Origin: Rikenellaceae bacterium
GTDB taxonomy: Bacteria; Bacteroidota; Bacteroidia; Bacteroidales; Rikenellaceae
NCBI GenBank assembly: GCA_017425655.1
Contig: JAFPAT010000063.1
Location: forward strand, 1 to 59,858
Length of the DNA: 59,858 nt
Direction of reading: 5' to 3'
How positions within the stretch are numbered: position 1 is the first letter of the stretch; every line of letters begins with the position of its first letter. The notes below the pieces were generated by a model. It was not told the origin of the DNA, ran no database searches, and saw only the letters and a list, made by a program, of their open reading frames with translations. The position numbers were made by a program, and so were the translations under genes. Positions 9,496-16,863 of the stretch are shown here, piece by piece.

Positions 9496-10012
9496 TAATT
9501 CTCTCCAACATTGTTGCGGGGATGTAGGTTGAGGCGACGGAGATTGTGTCGTTGAGGCGCACAACTACGCGGCGGTGTCCTTTGATTCGAATCAGCTCGC
9601 CCTCGATACCCTTCATCGGACCGGCTGTTACGCGCACGCGATCACCTGCGGCGAGAGGAATATCGACTAACGTCAGGCAATCGTCGGGCATCTCAATCAA
9701 AAATCGGAAATCGTTCATCTGCTTGTCTGAAATTGGCGCAGGACGACGTTCTGCGTGATCAAGCACATATCGCATAGGTAGCGATAATTCGTTCACAATA
9801 TCATAACACCTCTCGGCATCTATGCGAACAAATATCACATTAGGAATTAGCGGCATTTCTATACGGCGCTTTCGGTCGTTGTATATGCGCTCTTGCAGTC
9901 GCATTGGCAAATAGCACTCCACGCCCACTTCGGTTAGACGACTTTTGATGCGTCGTGCGAAATTATTTCGCGTATATGCTGCGAACCATTTTAGTTCTGA
10001 CGTGGATTCCAT
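9488..10012 (-). CDS. upxY: UpxY-family transcription antiterminator (NusG paralogue)
   Basis: 174 residues. The N-terminal NGN domain begins KWFAAYTRNNFARRIKSRL, with PLIPNVIFVRID in its middle, and a C-terminal KOW motif is seen as AAGDRVRVTAGPMKGIEGEL. In Bacteroides, UpxY proteins are encoded first in each capsule operon, bind the transcribing polymerase in the untranslated leader and stop premature termination of their own long operon. That fits here: it is the first gene, and the next gene starts inside its stop. I see no adjacent UpxZ-type inhibitor. The gene symbol names the family and not a specific capsule locus. Confidence 0.92.
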   Translation of the reverse strand: MESTSELKWFAAYTRNNFARRIKSRLTEVGVECYLPMRLQERIYNDRKRRIEMPLIPNVIFVRIDAERCYDIVNELSLPMRYVLDHAERRPAPISDKQMNDFRFLIEMPDDCLTLVDIPLAAGDRVRVTAGPMKGIEGELIRIKGHRRVVVRLNDTISVASTYIPATMLERINE

Positions 10013-10126
10013 TTCGTGATTTCTGTTGTGGAAGTTGAGGGCTTGGCACGCTTCGCGGTTGTCAATGCACCAGCGGAGGTATCACTGACAAACCATTTGA
10101 AATTTACGCGTACTCAGCCACTCACT

Positions 10127-10142
10127 CTTACACAGATGTAAG
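10127..10142 (-). promoter_or_regulatory. Small hairpin at the start of the upxY leader
   Basis: A perfect 6-bp inverted repeat with a 4-base loop (CTTACA-CAGA-TGTAAG) falls about 13-28 nt after the inferred transcription start. The remaining leader down to 10013 has no other obvious feature. It might be a pause or recognition element for UpxY, but that is inference from position only. Confidence 0.35.
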
Positions 10143-10161
10143 TACACAAGTATTCAACATA

Positions 10162-10192
10162 CAAAGATATTGAATTTCTTATTATAATCAAA
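10162..10192 (-). promoter_or_regulatory. Promoter of the polysaccharide operon
   Basis: On the minus strand a TTTG (10192-10189), a 19-bp spacer and TATCTTTG (10169-10162) match the Bacteroidetes sigma-ABfr consensus closely. Transcription would start near 10155, giving a leader of about 140 nt before upxY. No flanking inverted repeats or invertase gene of the kind that flips Bacteroides capsule promoters are visible close by. Confidence 0.75.
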
Positions 10193-10288
10193 GTATAAGT
10201 CCCTTATTTTCGGGTTTCAGAGCTGTTTACATTATATTTGCGACGGGAACAGCTCGTTTGGAAAGAGAGAAAAGCGAGGGAGCGAGTG

Positions 10289-10316
10289 TTGATGTTTAGA
10301 ATTTTTATTACCTTTG
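10289..10316 (+). promoter_or_regulatory. Probable promoter of the DUF5606 gene
   Basis: TACCTTTG (10309-10316) is a good -7 box. A TTG at 10289-10291 lies 17 bp upstream, slightly short of the usual 19-20. The gene's ATG follows 36 bp later. A second -7-like TATATTTG at 10233-10240 has no matching -33 box. Confidence 0.5.
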
Positions 10317-10352
10317 TGGCGTAAATAAAAGATATACACAAAACCGAAGAAT

Positions 10353-10769
10353 ATGGAATTGAAAGAGATTTTGGCTATTTCGGGTCAGCCCGGATTGTTC
10401 AAATATGTTGCTCGTAGCAGCAATGGTGTTATTGTTGAGTCGCTCATCGATGGTCGTCGTCAGAATGCGTCGGCTACGGCTCGTGTCAGCGCGCTGACCG
10501 AGATCGCAATCTTCACCGAGGATGAGGATATGCCGTTGGCATACGTTTTCGAGAAGATCTACGCCTATACCGAGGGCAAGGAGGCGATTAATCCCAAGTC
10601 GGATGCAGCTGCTTTGAAGAGCTATTTTGCGGAGGTTCTGCCCGAATACGATCGTGAGCGTGTTCACGTTTCGGACATCAAGAAGGTATTTGCTTGGTTC
10701 AATATGCTGGTTGCAGCAGGTATGACCGAGTTCAAGTTGCCCGATGAGGAGGAGCAGAGCGAAGAGTAG
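10353..10769 (+). CDS. DUF5606 domain-containing protein
   Basis: 138 residues, soluble, with no signal peptide or membrane segment. The N-terminal ELKEILAISGQPGLFKYVARSSNGVIVESL is the hallmark of the DUF5606 family, a small protein conserved across Bacteroidetes. The C-terminal half is helical and acidic (DEEEQSEE). The biochemical function is not known. It stands alone between the divergent capsule operon and the convergent MORN genes, with its own promoter and a strong terminator. The family call is made from recognition of the N-terminal pattern. Confidence 0.85.
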   Translation: MELKEILAISGQPGLFKYVARSSNGVIVESLIDGRRQNASATARVSALTEIAIFTEDEDMPLAYVFEKIYAYTEGKEAINPKSDAAALKSYFAEVLPEYDRERVHVSDIKKVFAWFNMLVAAGMTEFKLPDEEEQSEE

Positions 10770-10789
10770 TTGAGTACTCAATGCCCCCA

Positions 10790-10822
10790 AAAAAAGAAGC
10801 CGCACTCGAAAGTGCGGCTTTT
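10790..10822. terminator. Bidirectional terminator
   Basis: A 10-bp perfect stem (AAGCCGCACT / AGTGCGGCTT) with a CGAA loop has a T-run on the plus side and an A-run before it. It can end the DUF5606 gene on the plus strand and the MORN genes on the minus strand. Confidence 0.85.
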
Positions 10823-10823
10823 C

Positions 10824-11376
10824 TTATCTCTTTTTGAGAGGTTTGATAGATCGATTTTTTAATACGCCATTGACCCAACGGCCTTTGTATAGGCGACCAT
10901 CGACATCCTGAATAATACATTTGCCGTGAGGCACGCCGCGTTCAAATTTAGCGGTATATTTGACACCTTCAGGATTTATAAATGTTCCTTGTCCATCAGG
11001 ATTTCCATACCACCATTGCCCGCAATATACACTGCCGTCAGCATATTTCATTGTGCCAACGCCGTTAAATTTTTTATGGGATATATGTCCAACATACGAC
11101 GAACCATCTTCCCAGCGTATAGTTGTGATTCCAGTAGCCTTATCTATGCTCTCTTCGACAATCTTTAACTCTTCGACTTTGACCTTTTTGATCTTTTTTT
11201 TGTTGTTCCAACTGCTTTTGTTGCTCCAATATATCTTTGGGACTGACGTAAGGCATACCGACAGTAGCATTGGCATTCCATACATAATCGCTCATGTATA
11301 TCAAGTCGAGTTGCGCAAAGCATTGGCTTGACAAGCCGATGAGCATTATCAATAGTGTAAGTAGATGCTTTTTCAT
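10824..11376 (-). pseudogene. Secreted MORN-repeat protein, frame broken at an A8 run
   Basis: Two overlapping minus-strand frames make up one gene. The first, from the ATG at 11376, encodes a signal peptide (MKKHLLTLLIMLIGLSSQCFAQ) and a Q/K-rich linker, then hits a stop at 11140. The second, open from 11285 to 10824, continues with KVKVEELKIVEESIDKATG and MORN repeats (YVGHISHKKFNGVGTMKYADGS, YCGQWWYGNPDGQGTF, LYKGRWVNGVL). The frames meet at eight A residues (11194-11201 on the plus strand as T); seven would restore one reading frame of about 184 residues. The intact neighbour at 11383-12051 shows what the full protein should look like. It may be a pseudogene, a sequencing error or a slippage site. 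Confidence 0.75.
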
Positions 11377-11382
11377 AACTTT

Positions 11383-12051
11383 CTATTTTTTAAGTAGCTT
11401 AATCGATTTCTCTTTGAGAACGCCGTGCACCCAACGGCCTTTGTATAGGCGACCATCGACATCTTGAATGATGCCTTTGCCGTGAGGTACGCCATTCTCG
11501 AAATTGACAGAATAAGCGATGCCTTCGGGAGTTTGGAATGTGCCTTTGCCATTGGGTAGATCTCTACTCCACGAGCCACTATACATACTACCGTCGGGAT
11601 AGACAATTGTTCCCGCGCCATTACGATTGCTGAAAAACCATTGACCTTGATATTGGCTGCTATCGGGATAGATCATCGTGCCCATTCCGTGCAATTGCGA
11701 GCGATAAATCTCGCCGGTGTAAGACATTCCGTTTTCCCAACGCAAAGTGGTTAGTCCGGTTGTTTCGTCAATTGTTTGCTCAATCGCGCGCATCTGTATA
11801 TATTGCTTATTAGAGCGGAATGATTCCCAATTGATCTTTTTGCCCCTCGAACGATTGGTCGATAATTGTTTAGGTAGTTGAGAACCGCCTTGTCCTTTGA
11901 GAAAATACGGATAATCTGTTCCGTGTACCAATCTGGTCCAAGGGTCATATCCACGATCTACAATATCGGGATAGTGATGTTCCTGCTGCGCAAAGCTTAT
12001 GTTTGGCAAACAGAACAGCGCTAAAATCAGTGCAAAAAAGTATCGTTTCAT
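11383..12051 (-). CDS. Secreted MORN-repeat protein
   Basis: 222 residues. A signal peptide (MKRYFFALILALFCLPNISFAQ, residues 1-22) precedes a 70-residue region without clear homology. Five or so MORN repeats follow (YTGEIYRSQLHGMGTMIYPD, YQGQWFFSNRNGAGTIVYPD, YSGSWSRDLPNGKGTF, YSVNFENGVPHGKGII, YKGRWVHGVL). MORN repeats form a beta-hairpin scaffold found in membrane-associated proteins; in secreted Bacteroidetes proteins their role is not known. The gene is 6 bp upstream of the frame-broken paralogue, whose C-terminus is nearly identical, so this is a tandem duplication in one operon. Confidence 0.85.
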   Translation of the reverse strand: MKRYFFALILALFCLPNISFAQQEHHYPDIVDRGYDPWTRLVHGTDYPYFLKGQGGSQLPKQLSTNRSRGKKINWESFRSNKQYIQMRAIEQTIDETTGLTTLRWENGMSYTGEIYRSQLHGMGTMIYPDSSQYQGQWFFSNRNGAGTIVYPDGSMYSGSWSRDLPNGKGTFQTPEGIAYSVNFENGVPHGKGIIQDVDGRLYKGRWVHGVLKEKSIKLLKK

Positions 12052-12086
12052 CGTTTCGTGTTTTAGACGGTTGTTGCCGATTTTTG

Positions 12087-12118
12087 CAATTATATAAAAT
12101 TATTTTTGCAAATGCAAA
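12087..12118 (-). promoter_or_regulatory. Probable promoter of the MORN genes; rest of the 12052-12350 gap
   Basis: The minus strand has TTTG (12118-12115), a 20-bp spacer and TATAATTG (12094-12087), close to the Bacteroidetes consensus. The rest of the gap holds the argS terminator and an eight-G run at 12225-12232 with no coding or structural context; I see no gene in it. Confidence 0.5.
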
Positions 12119-12287
12119 GTTTTGAAGCGAAAATATGCGAATTTTATGCGAAAGAAAGAAGTATTGCTTGAATTTAACTTTTTGAGGCTCTTGACACTTG
12201 CTATAAAGTTGAAATAAATTTTTCGGGGGGGGTAAATGTATGCAATATTACATTGTAATACAGCTGTCGGCGCGTGTGGTACGATAA

Positions 12288-12319
12288 CAAAAAAAGAGCT
12301 GCACCAAGTAGTGCAGCTC
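12288..12319 (-). terminator. argS terminator
   Basis: A perfect 9-bp stem (GAGCTGCAC / GTGCAGCTC, 6-base loop) is followed on the minus strand by a run of Ts, 32 bp after the argS stop. Confidence 0.85.
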
Positions 12320-12350
12320 GTTATGAATGGGGTAATATCTTGCGATATGG

Positions 12351-14132
12351 TTACATTCTTTCGGGAACCTCGATACCCAGCAGAGCCATACCCGAACGGA
12401 TCACGCGAGCAACCTCCGAAGCGAGTTGCAGGCGCATCTGGCGCACCTTCACATTCTCCTCGCGCATAATCGAGTGGTCGTGGTAGTAGCTGTTGAACGA
12501 CTTCGCCAAATCGTAGATGTATGCACCGATGATCGACGGAGCGAAGTTCTCGCCGGCTGATGCAACCACCGAGGAGTAGTCGCTCAAAGTCTTGATCAAC
12601 TCGATCTCCTCCTTCAAGTAGTCGATACCTACAACGCGACCTGCGTAGTCGATACCACTCTCGGCAGCCTTACGCAGTACCGAGCAGATACGTGCGTGGG
12701 TGTACTGAATGAAGGGGCCTGTGTTGCCGTTGAAATCGATTGACTCGCGCGGATCGAACAACATCGTCTTCTTGGGATCGACCTTCAAGATAAAGTATTT
12801 GAGCGCGCCCAGACCGACCATCTTCGAGATAGCCTCTGCCTCTTCGTCAGTGCAACCGTCGAGCTTGCCCAACTCCTGCGACATCTCGCGAGCAGTCGAA
12901 ACCATATCGGCAATCAGATCGTCTGCATCGACAACCGTGCCCTCGCGCGACTTCATCTTGCCCTCCGGCAATTCGACCATACCATACGAGAGGTGGGTGA
13001 TGTTGTCGCTCCAATCGTGGCCCAACTTTTTGAGGATCAACTTCAAAACCTGGAAATGATAGTTCTGCTCGTTACCTACGACATAGATCATATCGTCGAG
13101 CTTGTTGTCCTCGAAACGGCGGAAAGCGGTACCAAGATCCTGGGTCATATATACCGAGGTGCCGTCGCCACGCAGCAACAGCTTCTGATCCAGTCCGTCA
13201 GCAGCCAAATCGATCCACACCGAGTTATCCTCCTTGCGGAAGAACACGCCTGCGTCGAGGCCCTTCTGTACGATGTCCTTGCCGAGCAGGTAGGTCTGCG
13301 ACTCGTAATAGACCTTGTCGAAATCGACACCCAGAGCCTTGTATGTAACATCGAAGCCGTCATATACCCAACCGTTCATTGTCTGCCACAACGAATAGAC
13401 CTCCTCATCTTTGGCCTCCCATTTGCGCAACATTGCCTGTGCCTCCTGCATAATCGGAGCCTGCTTCTTGGCCTCATCTTCGCTCATACCCTCCGAAATG
13501 AGCTGCTTGATCTGCTCCTTGTAGTGCTTGTCGAACTCGACGTAGTATTTGCCGACAAGGTGGTCGCCCTTCATACCGCTCGATGCGGGAGTCTCGCCGT
13601 TGCCGTAGAGCTTCCACGCCAACATCGACTTGCAGATGTGAATGCCGCGGTCGTTCACCAAGTTAGCCTTGATGACGTTGTGGCCGTTGGCTTTGAGAAT
13701 CTGCGCCACCGAGTAGCCGAGCAGATTGTTACGAATATGACCCAGGTGGAGGGGCTTGTTGGTGTTGGGCGACGAGTACTCGATCATCACTGTACGACCC
13801 GTTGCGTCAGCCTGACCGAAGTCCTCATCAGCACGCATTTCGGCAAAACGCTCTGCCCAGAAATCGGCCGAAAGCGATATGTTCAAAAAGCCTTTAATGA
13901 CGTTGAATGCGCTCACTTCGGGGTTATTGGCTACGATATGTTCACCAATCTCGGTAGCGGTTGCTTCGGGTGATTTGCGGCTTCGTCGCAGCAGAGGGAA
14001 AACTACGAGGGTAAAGTCGCCCTCGAACTCCTTACGTGTCTTCTGAATTTGGAGCACTTCGCCCTCCTGCTCGCCGTAGAGTGCGCCGACGCTGCGACCC
14101 ACTACGCCCGAAATAAACTCTTCGATAATCAT
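12351..14132 (-). CDS. argS: Arginyl-tRNA synthetase
   Basis: 593 residues, a full-length class I synthetase that charges tRNA-Arg. The N-terminal additional domain covers residues 1-85. The HIGH-type signature appears as NTNKPLHLGHIRNN, the KMSKS-like loop as EGKMKSREGTVVDADDL, and the C-terminal anticodon-binding DALR domain ends in EVARVIRSGMALLGIEVPERM. It is monocistronic in appearance: its own terminator lies downstream, and a -7-like box (CAAATTTA on the plus strand, 14183-14190) lies about 50 bp upstream. Nothing is unusual in length or motifs. Confidence 0.97.
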   Translation of the reverse strand: MIIEEFISGVVGRSVGALYGEQEGEVLQIQKTRKEFEGDFTLVVFPLLRRSRKSPEATATEIGEHIVANNPEVSAFNVIKGFLNISLSADFWAERFAEMRADEDFGQADATGRTVMIEYSSPNTNKPLHLGHIRNNLLGYSVAQILKANGHNVIKANLVNDRGIHICKSMLAWKLYGNGETPASSGMKGDHLVGKYYVEFDKHYKEQIKQLISEGMSEDEAKKQAPIMQEAQAMLRKWEAKDEEVYSLWQTMNGWVYDGFDVTYKALGVDFDKVYYESQTYLLGKDIVQKGLDAGVFFRKEDNSVWIDLAADGLDQKLLLRGDGTSVYMTQDLGTAFRRFEDNKLDDMIYVVGNEQNYHFQVLKLILKKLGHDWSDNITHLSYGMVELPEGKMKSREGTVVDADDLIADMVSTAREMSQELGKLDGCTDEEAEAISKMVGLGALKYFILKVDPKKTMLFDPRESIDFNGNTGPFIQYTHARICSVLRKAAESGIDYAGRVVGIDYLKEEIELIKTLSDYSSVVASAGENFAPSIIGAYIYDLAKSFNSYYHDHSIMREENVKVRQMRLQLASEVARVIRSGMALLGIEVPERM

Positions 14133-14287
14133 CTTGATATAATGTTTTATATATATTTACTTAATTAGGTATAATCGTGGCGCAAATTTACGCAAAATTC
14201 GCGAACAACGGTAATATTTTGTGCGATAAGCGAAAATAATTCGCAATTCATTAGCGATTTATATAAATCGAGCCCGCGATAAAACGA

Positions 14288-14316
14288 AATAGCCGCACCC
14301 CGAAGAGTGCGGCTAA
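14288..14316 (-). terminator. Terminator of the NamZ-GH9-deacetylase operon
   Basis: An 8-bp stem (AGCCGCAC / GTGCGGCT) with an 8-base loop lies 24 bp after the deacetylase stop. It is followed on the minus strand by a T-rich but interrupted stretch. Confidence 0.65.
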
Positions 14317-14339
14317 ATTATAAATTGGAATCCCTCTCG

Positions 14340-14999
14340 TTACTCCTCCTTGAACGATCCAAAGGTGTAACCCTTCTTTTTGAGTTTGCGGATCATCTTG
14401 TCGAGGTGGTTGTAGAGCTTATCGGTACGCTCCTCGCCTGTTCCCGGGTGGATCAAGATGATCGCACCGTTCAGACCCTCGCGCTCCTCTTTTGCCCAGA
14501 AATCCTTCAAAATAGCCTTCGACGATCGGTAGCCCTTCATCGATGGAGTGGTGTAGTCTGCATTGGTGTACGACTCCTCGGTCAGATTGACAGGAATCAA
14601 ACCCATCTGTACTGCCACTGCATTTGACTCCGACGAATAGTGCTCGTATGGCGGCATGTAGGCGCGGATCTTCTCAACGTCAATGCCCATACCTGCCAGC
14701 TCGGCCATATTGGCATCGAGATCTACGCGAACCTCCTCGGGTGTTACCAGCGGAGTGTGAGCCTCGTCCCATTCTGCATAGAGCAGATGCTTGTCCGAGT
14801 GGGGTGCAACGTAGTGCCCGCCGTCGATAATAGCTTGTACCTTATCGCGATTTACGCGAACGCAGTTGCCTGTTACGAACCACGAACTTTCGATGCCGTG
14901 TTTTGCCAACGTAGCCAATACCGTAGGTACGCCCTCGAAGTTGTAATCGCCTGTGAAGCAGAAATATATCTTCTTCTCTGCGGGATTCATACGGCGCAC
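14340..14999 (-). CDS. Polysaccharide deacetylase (NodB-like) domain, probably the C-terminal part of the upstream GH9 protein
   Basis: 219 residues counted from a GTG at 14999; an ATG lies three codons later. The NodB fold is clear: KKIYFCFTGDYNF (metal Asp 18), GGHYVAPHSDKH (His 67 and His 71 of the HxxxH motif), and LIHPGTGEERTDK near the C-terminus. Such enzymes remove N- or O-acetyl groups from glycans with a divalent metal. There is no signal peptide, so alone it would stay in the cytoplasm. The frame is open further upstream (VDKFDGAQLDRFGAV) as far as the A9 run in the end of the GH9 gene, where one extra A would fuse the two into a single secreted GH9-deacetylase of about 830 residues. 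I remember homologues of this fused type in Bacteroidales. Confidence 0.85.
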   Translation of the reverse strand: MRRMNPAEKKIYFCFTGDYNFEGVPTVLATLAKHGIESSWFVTGNCVRVNRDKVQAIIDGGHYVAPHSDKHLLYAEWDEAHTPLVTPEEVRVDLDANMAELAGMGIDVEKIRAYMPPYEHYSSESNAVAVQMGLIPVNLTEESYTNADYTTPSMKGYRSSKAILKDFWAKEEREGLNGAIILIHPGTGEERTDKLYNHLDKMIRKLKKKGYTFGSFKEE

Positions 15000-15037
15000 A
15001 GCTCCGAATCGGTCGAGCTGTGCACCATCGAATTTAT

Positions 15038-16825
15038 CTACTTTTTTTTTACGTCTTTGCCGAGTGCGCTGAGCGTCGAGAGATAGTAGGTCATCGAAGC
15101 CGTACCGTCCATCGTGGGCTCATTGGTCGAGAAGTCGCCAAAGAAGTCGTGATATACAGCGATACCATTCTGGAAGGGCTTCAAAGGATCGTCATCACCC
15201 TGCGAAACACCAATCATGCCGTCGTTGATGGTCTTGTAGAGAGGACCATCGATCAGACCGCCGTAGATCGAGCCGTTGCGCGACTTGATGTAGATTGCGT
15301 GGGGATCGGTCGGAGTATCAACACCTTCGGGATACTCGCAGATCATAGTTGTACCCCAAGGGTTGCAACCGAAGATCCAGTCGAGCAGTGCGGCCTCCAT
15401 TTCGAGGTACTTGTTGTCGCCGGTCAGCTCATGGTACAAGCGCAACTGGGTCAAAGCACCAAAAGTGAAGTTGTTCGAGCACCAGTGGTAGGGAACGCCG
15501 TGATAGAACGGATCCTCGCCAGCGCGATTCTCGATGTGCATCAAACCCTCACCCATATAGCTCTCATATTTAGCCTTCTGTGCGTCGTTGCCGGCCTCTG
15601 CGATCAGGTAGTGGCCAACATTTACGAAAGGATACCACTGATAGTGGCGAGCCTTACCGGTCTCCATCCAAGGAGTGATAGGCTCCAACTCGCCCCAATA
15701 ATCAGCGCGCTTGAGCCAATGCTCGTTCTCGGGCTCCATCAGGTGCAGAGCGATAGCTGCAAGCTCCATATCGTCGATCCAGTTAGCCTCCTCATAGAAG
15801 TAGGGCTCCTTATAGCATACACCGTGGAAAGCACCCGGTTTAGCCTCTGCGAATGCCATTGCATCAACAGCCTTCTTCTTCATGCTCTCTGCGAATTCGG
15901 GGTCGAACTTCTCGAACAATACGGCACCCATTGCAAATGCCGATGCATACTTTGCAGCTGCCGATGCAACACCCGTATTGCGGTTCTTGTATTTGCCAAG
16001 ACCCTGGATCTCGCCCGTGATGAAATATACGGGACGGCCCTTGCCGGGACCATAGCCATAATCAACCATGTCGGTATGCGGCTCGCGGATACCGGTGTGG
16101 TCGCGGTCGTCAGCAATCTGGTTGAACATTACAGCCGAGTCGGGATTCATGCGCTTCATCCACTCCAAGCCCCAACGAGCCTCGTCGAGAATATCGGGCA
16201 CGCCATTCTTGCCCTTGTCGCCTGCTGCGTTGAACTTGTCAGTGAACTGATCGGGGTTCTTGTAGTAAGCAAACAACATCTGGAAGGTAGCATTAGCCGA
16301 GGTCATCAAATACTGCAACTGGTCGGTAGCGTCGTGCCAGCCGCCACGAACGTCGATATGCTCGCCCGTACGGGTGGGGTGATCAACGATATAACCGTCG
16401 TACTGGTGGCAATCCTCGCCGGTGTAGGGGTTGTAGCCGCAACGCTGCTGTCGCATATAGAACAGCGGCATATTGCCTGCGTCGGCATAGATGTCGTTAC
16501 CGATGCGGAAGTTCTCCGAACGGGTATCGCCAATCTTGATGTAATACGAACCCTCTTTGCTCAACTCGGTGAAGGGCAGACGATAGGCGCTCTTCATACC
16601 CCAAATCGAAGCATCTTTTGCGATAGCTTTGCCGGTGAAAACGACCTTGCCGCTGCGAGCTTCGCAGACATCGAAGGTTGCTACCTCGGTAGGAGTGTCA
16701 GCAATTACGACTGCCACTTTGGGCAGTGTGTTGACGTAGCCGATCAAGTTGGTGCGAATCCAGCTCTTTGCCGAAACCGATGCTGCTGCAAGCAGAGCAA
16801 CGGCTAAAAGTGTAAGTTTTTTCAT
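15038..16825 (-). CDS. Glycoside hydrolase family 9 with N-terminal Ig-like (CelD_N) domain
   Basis: 595 residues. A signal peptide (MKKLTLLAVALLAAASVSA) is followed by a CelD_N-type beta domain (residues 20-110) starting IRTNLIGYVNTLPKVAVV, then the (alpha/alpha)6 GH9 domain. Catalytic residues visible are Asp 165 and Asp 168 in GGWHDATDQ and the acid Glu 569 in STNEPTMDGTA. Most GH9 enzymes are endoglucanases or beta-glucosidases, but some are exo-beta-glucosaminidases. With NamZ upstream and a deacetylase downstream, an amino-sugar substrate is plausible here (inference). The frame ends in LGKDVKKK at an A9 run (15042-15050), which probably hides a fusion to the deacetylase. It lies 38 bp after the NamZ gene. 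Confidence 0.9.
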   Translation of the reverse strand: MKKLTLLAVALLAAASVSAKSWIRTNLIGYVNTLPKVAVVIADTPTEVATFDVCEARSGKVVFTGKAIAKDASIWGMKSAYRLPFTELSKEGSYYIKIGDTRSENFRIGNDIYADAGNMPLFYMRQQRCGYNPYTGEDCHQYDGYIVDHPTRTGEHIDVRGGWHDATDQLQYLMTSANATFQMLFAYYKNPDQFTDKFNAAGDKGKNGVPDILDEARWGLEWMKRMNPDSAVMFNQIADDRDHTGIREPHTDMVDYGYGPGKGRPVYFITGEIQGLGKYKNRNTGVASAAAKYASAFAMGAVLFEKFDPEFAESMKKKAVDAMAFAEAKPGAFHGVCYKEPYFYEEANWIDDMELAAIALHLMEPENEHWLKRADYWGELEPITPWMETGKARHYQWYPFVNVGHYLIAEAGNDAQKAKYESYMGEGLMHIENRAGEDPFYHGVPYHWCSNNFTFGALTQLRLYHELTGDNKYLEMEAALLDWIFGCNPWGTTMICEYPEGVDTPTDPHAIYIKSRNGSIYGGLIDGPLYKTINDGMIGVSQGDDDPLKPFQNGIAVYHDFFGDFSTNEPTMDGTASMTYYLSTLSALGKDVKKK

Positions 16826-16863
16826 AGGGTTTATTGTTTTAACGTTGTGTGTTTGTTTTTTGA

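Noticed and set aside
10013..10352. Possible small RNA or invertible promoter in the upxY/DUF5606 gap
   Set aside because: Only promoters in both directions and one short hairpin are visible; there are no matching inverted repeats of useful length and no invertase gene nearby.
12190..12206. TTGACA and TATAAA-like strings on the plus strand
   Set aside because: The spacing is only about 5 bp and Bacteroidetes do not use that consensus; no plus-strand gene follows.
12225..12232. Eight-G run in the gap before the MORN genes
   Set aside because: It could be a phase-variation tract, but it is not inside a gene or between promoter boxes of any gene I can support.
15020..16807. Complete 595-residue open frame on the plus strand, antisense to GH9
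   Set aside because: It mirrors the GH9 gene codon for codon, lacks any recognisable domain and follows from avoidance of TTA, CTA and TCA codons in highly biased genes; the GH9 strand has signal peptide and catalytic motifs.
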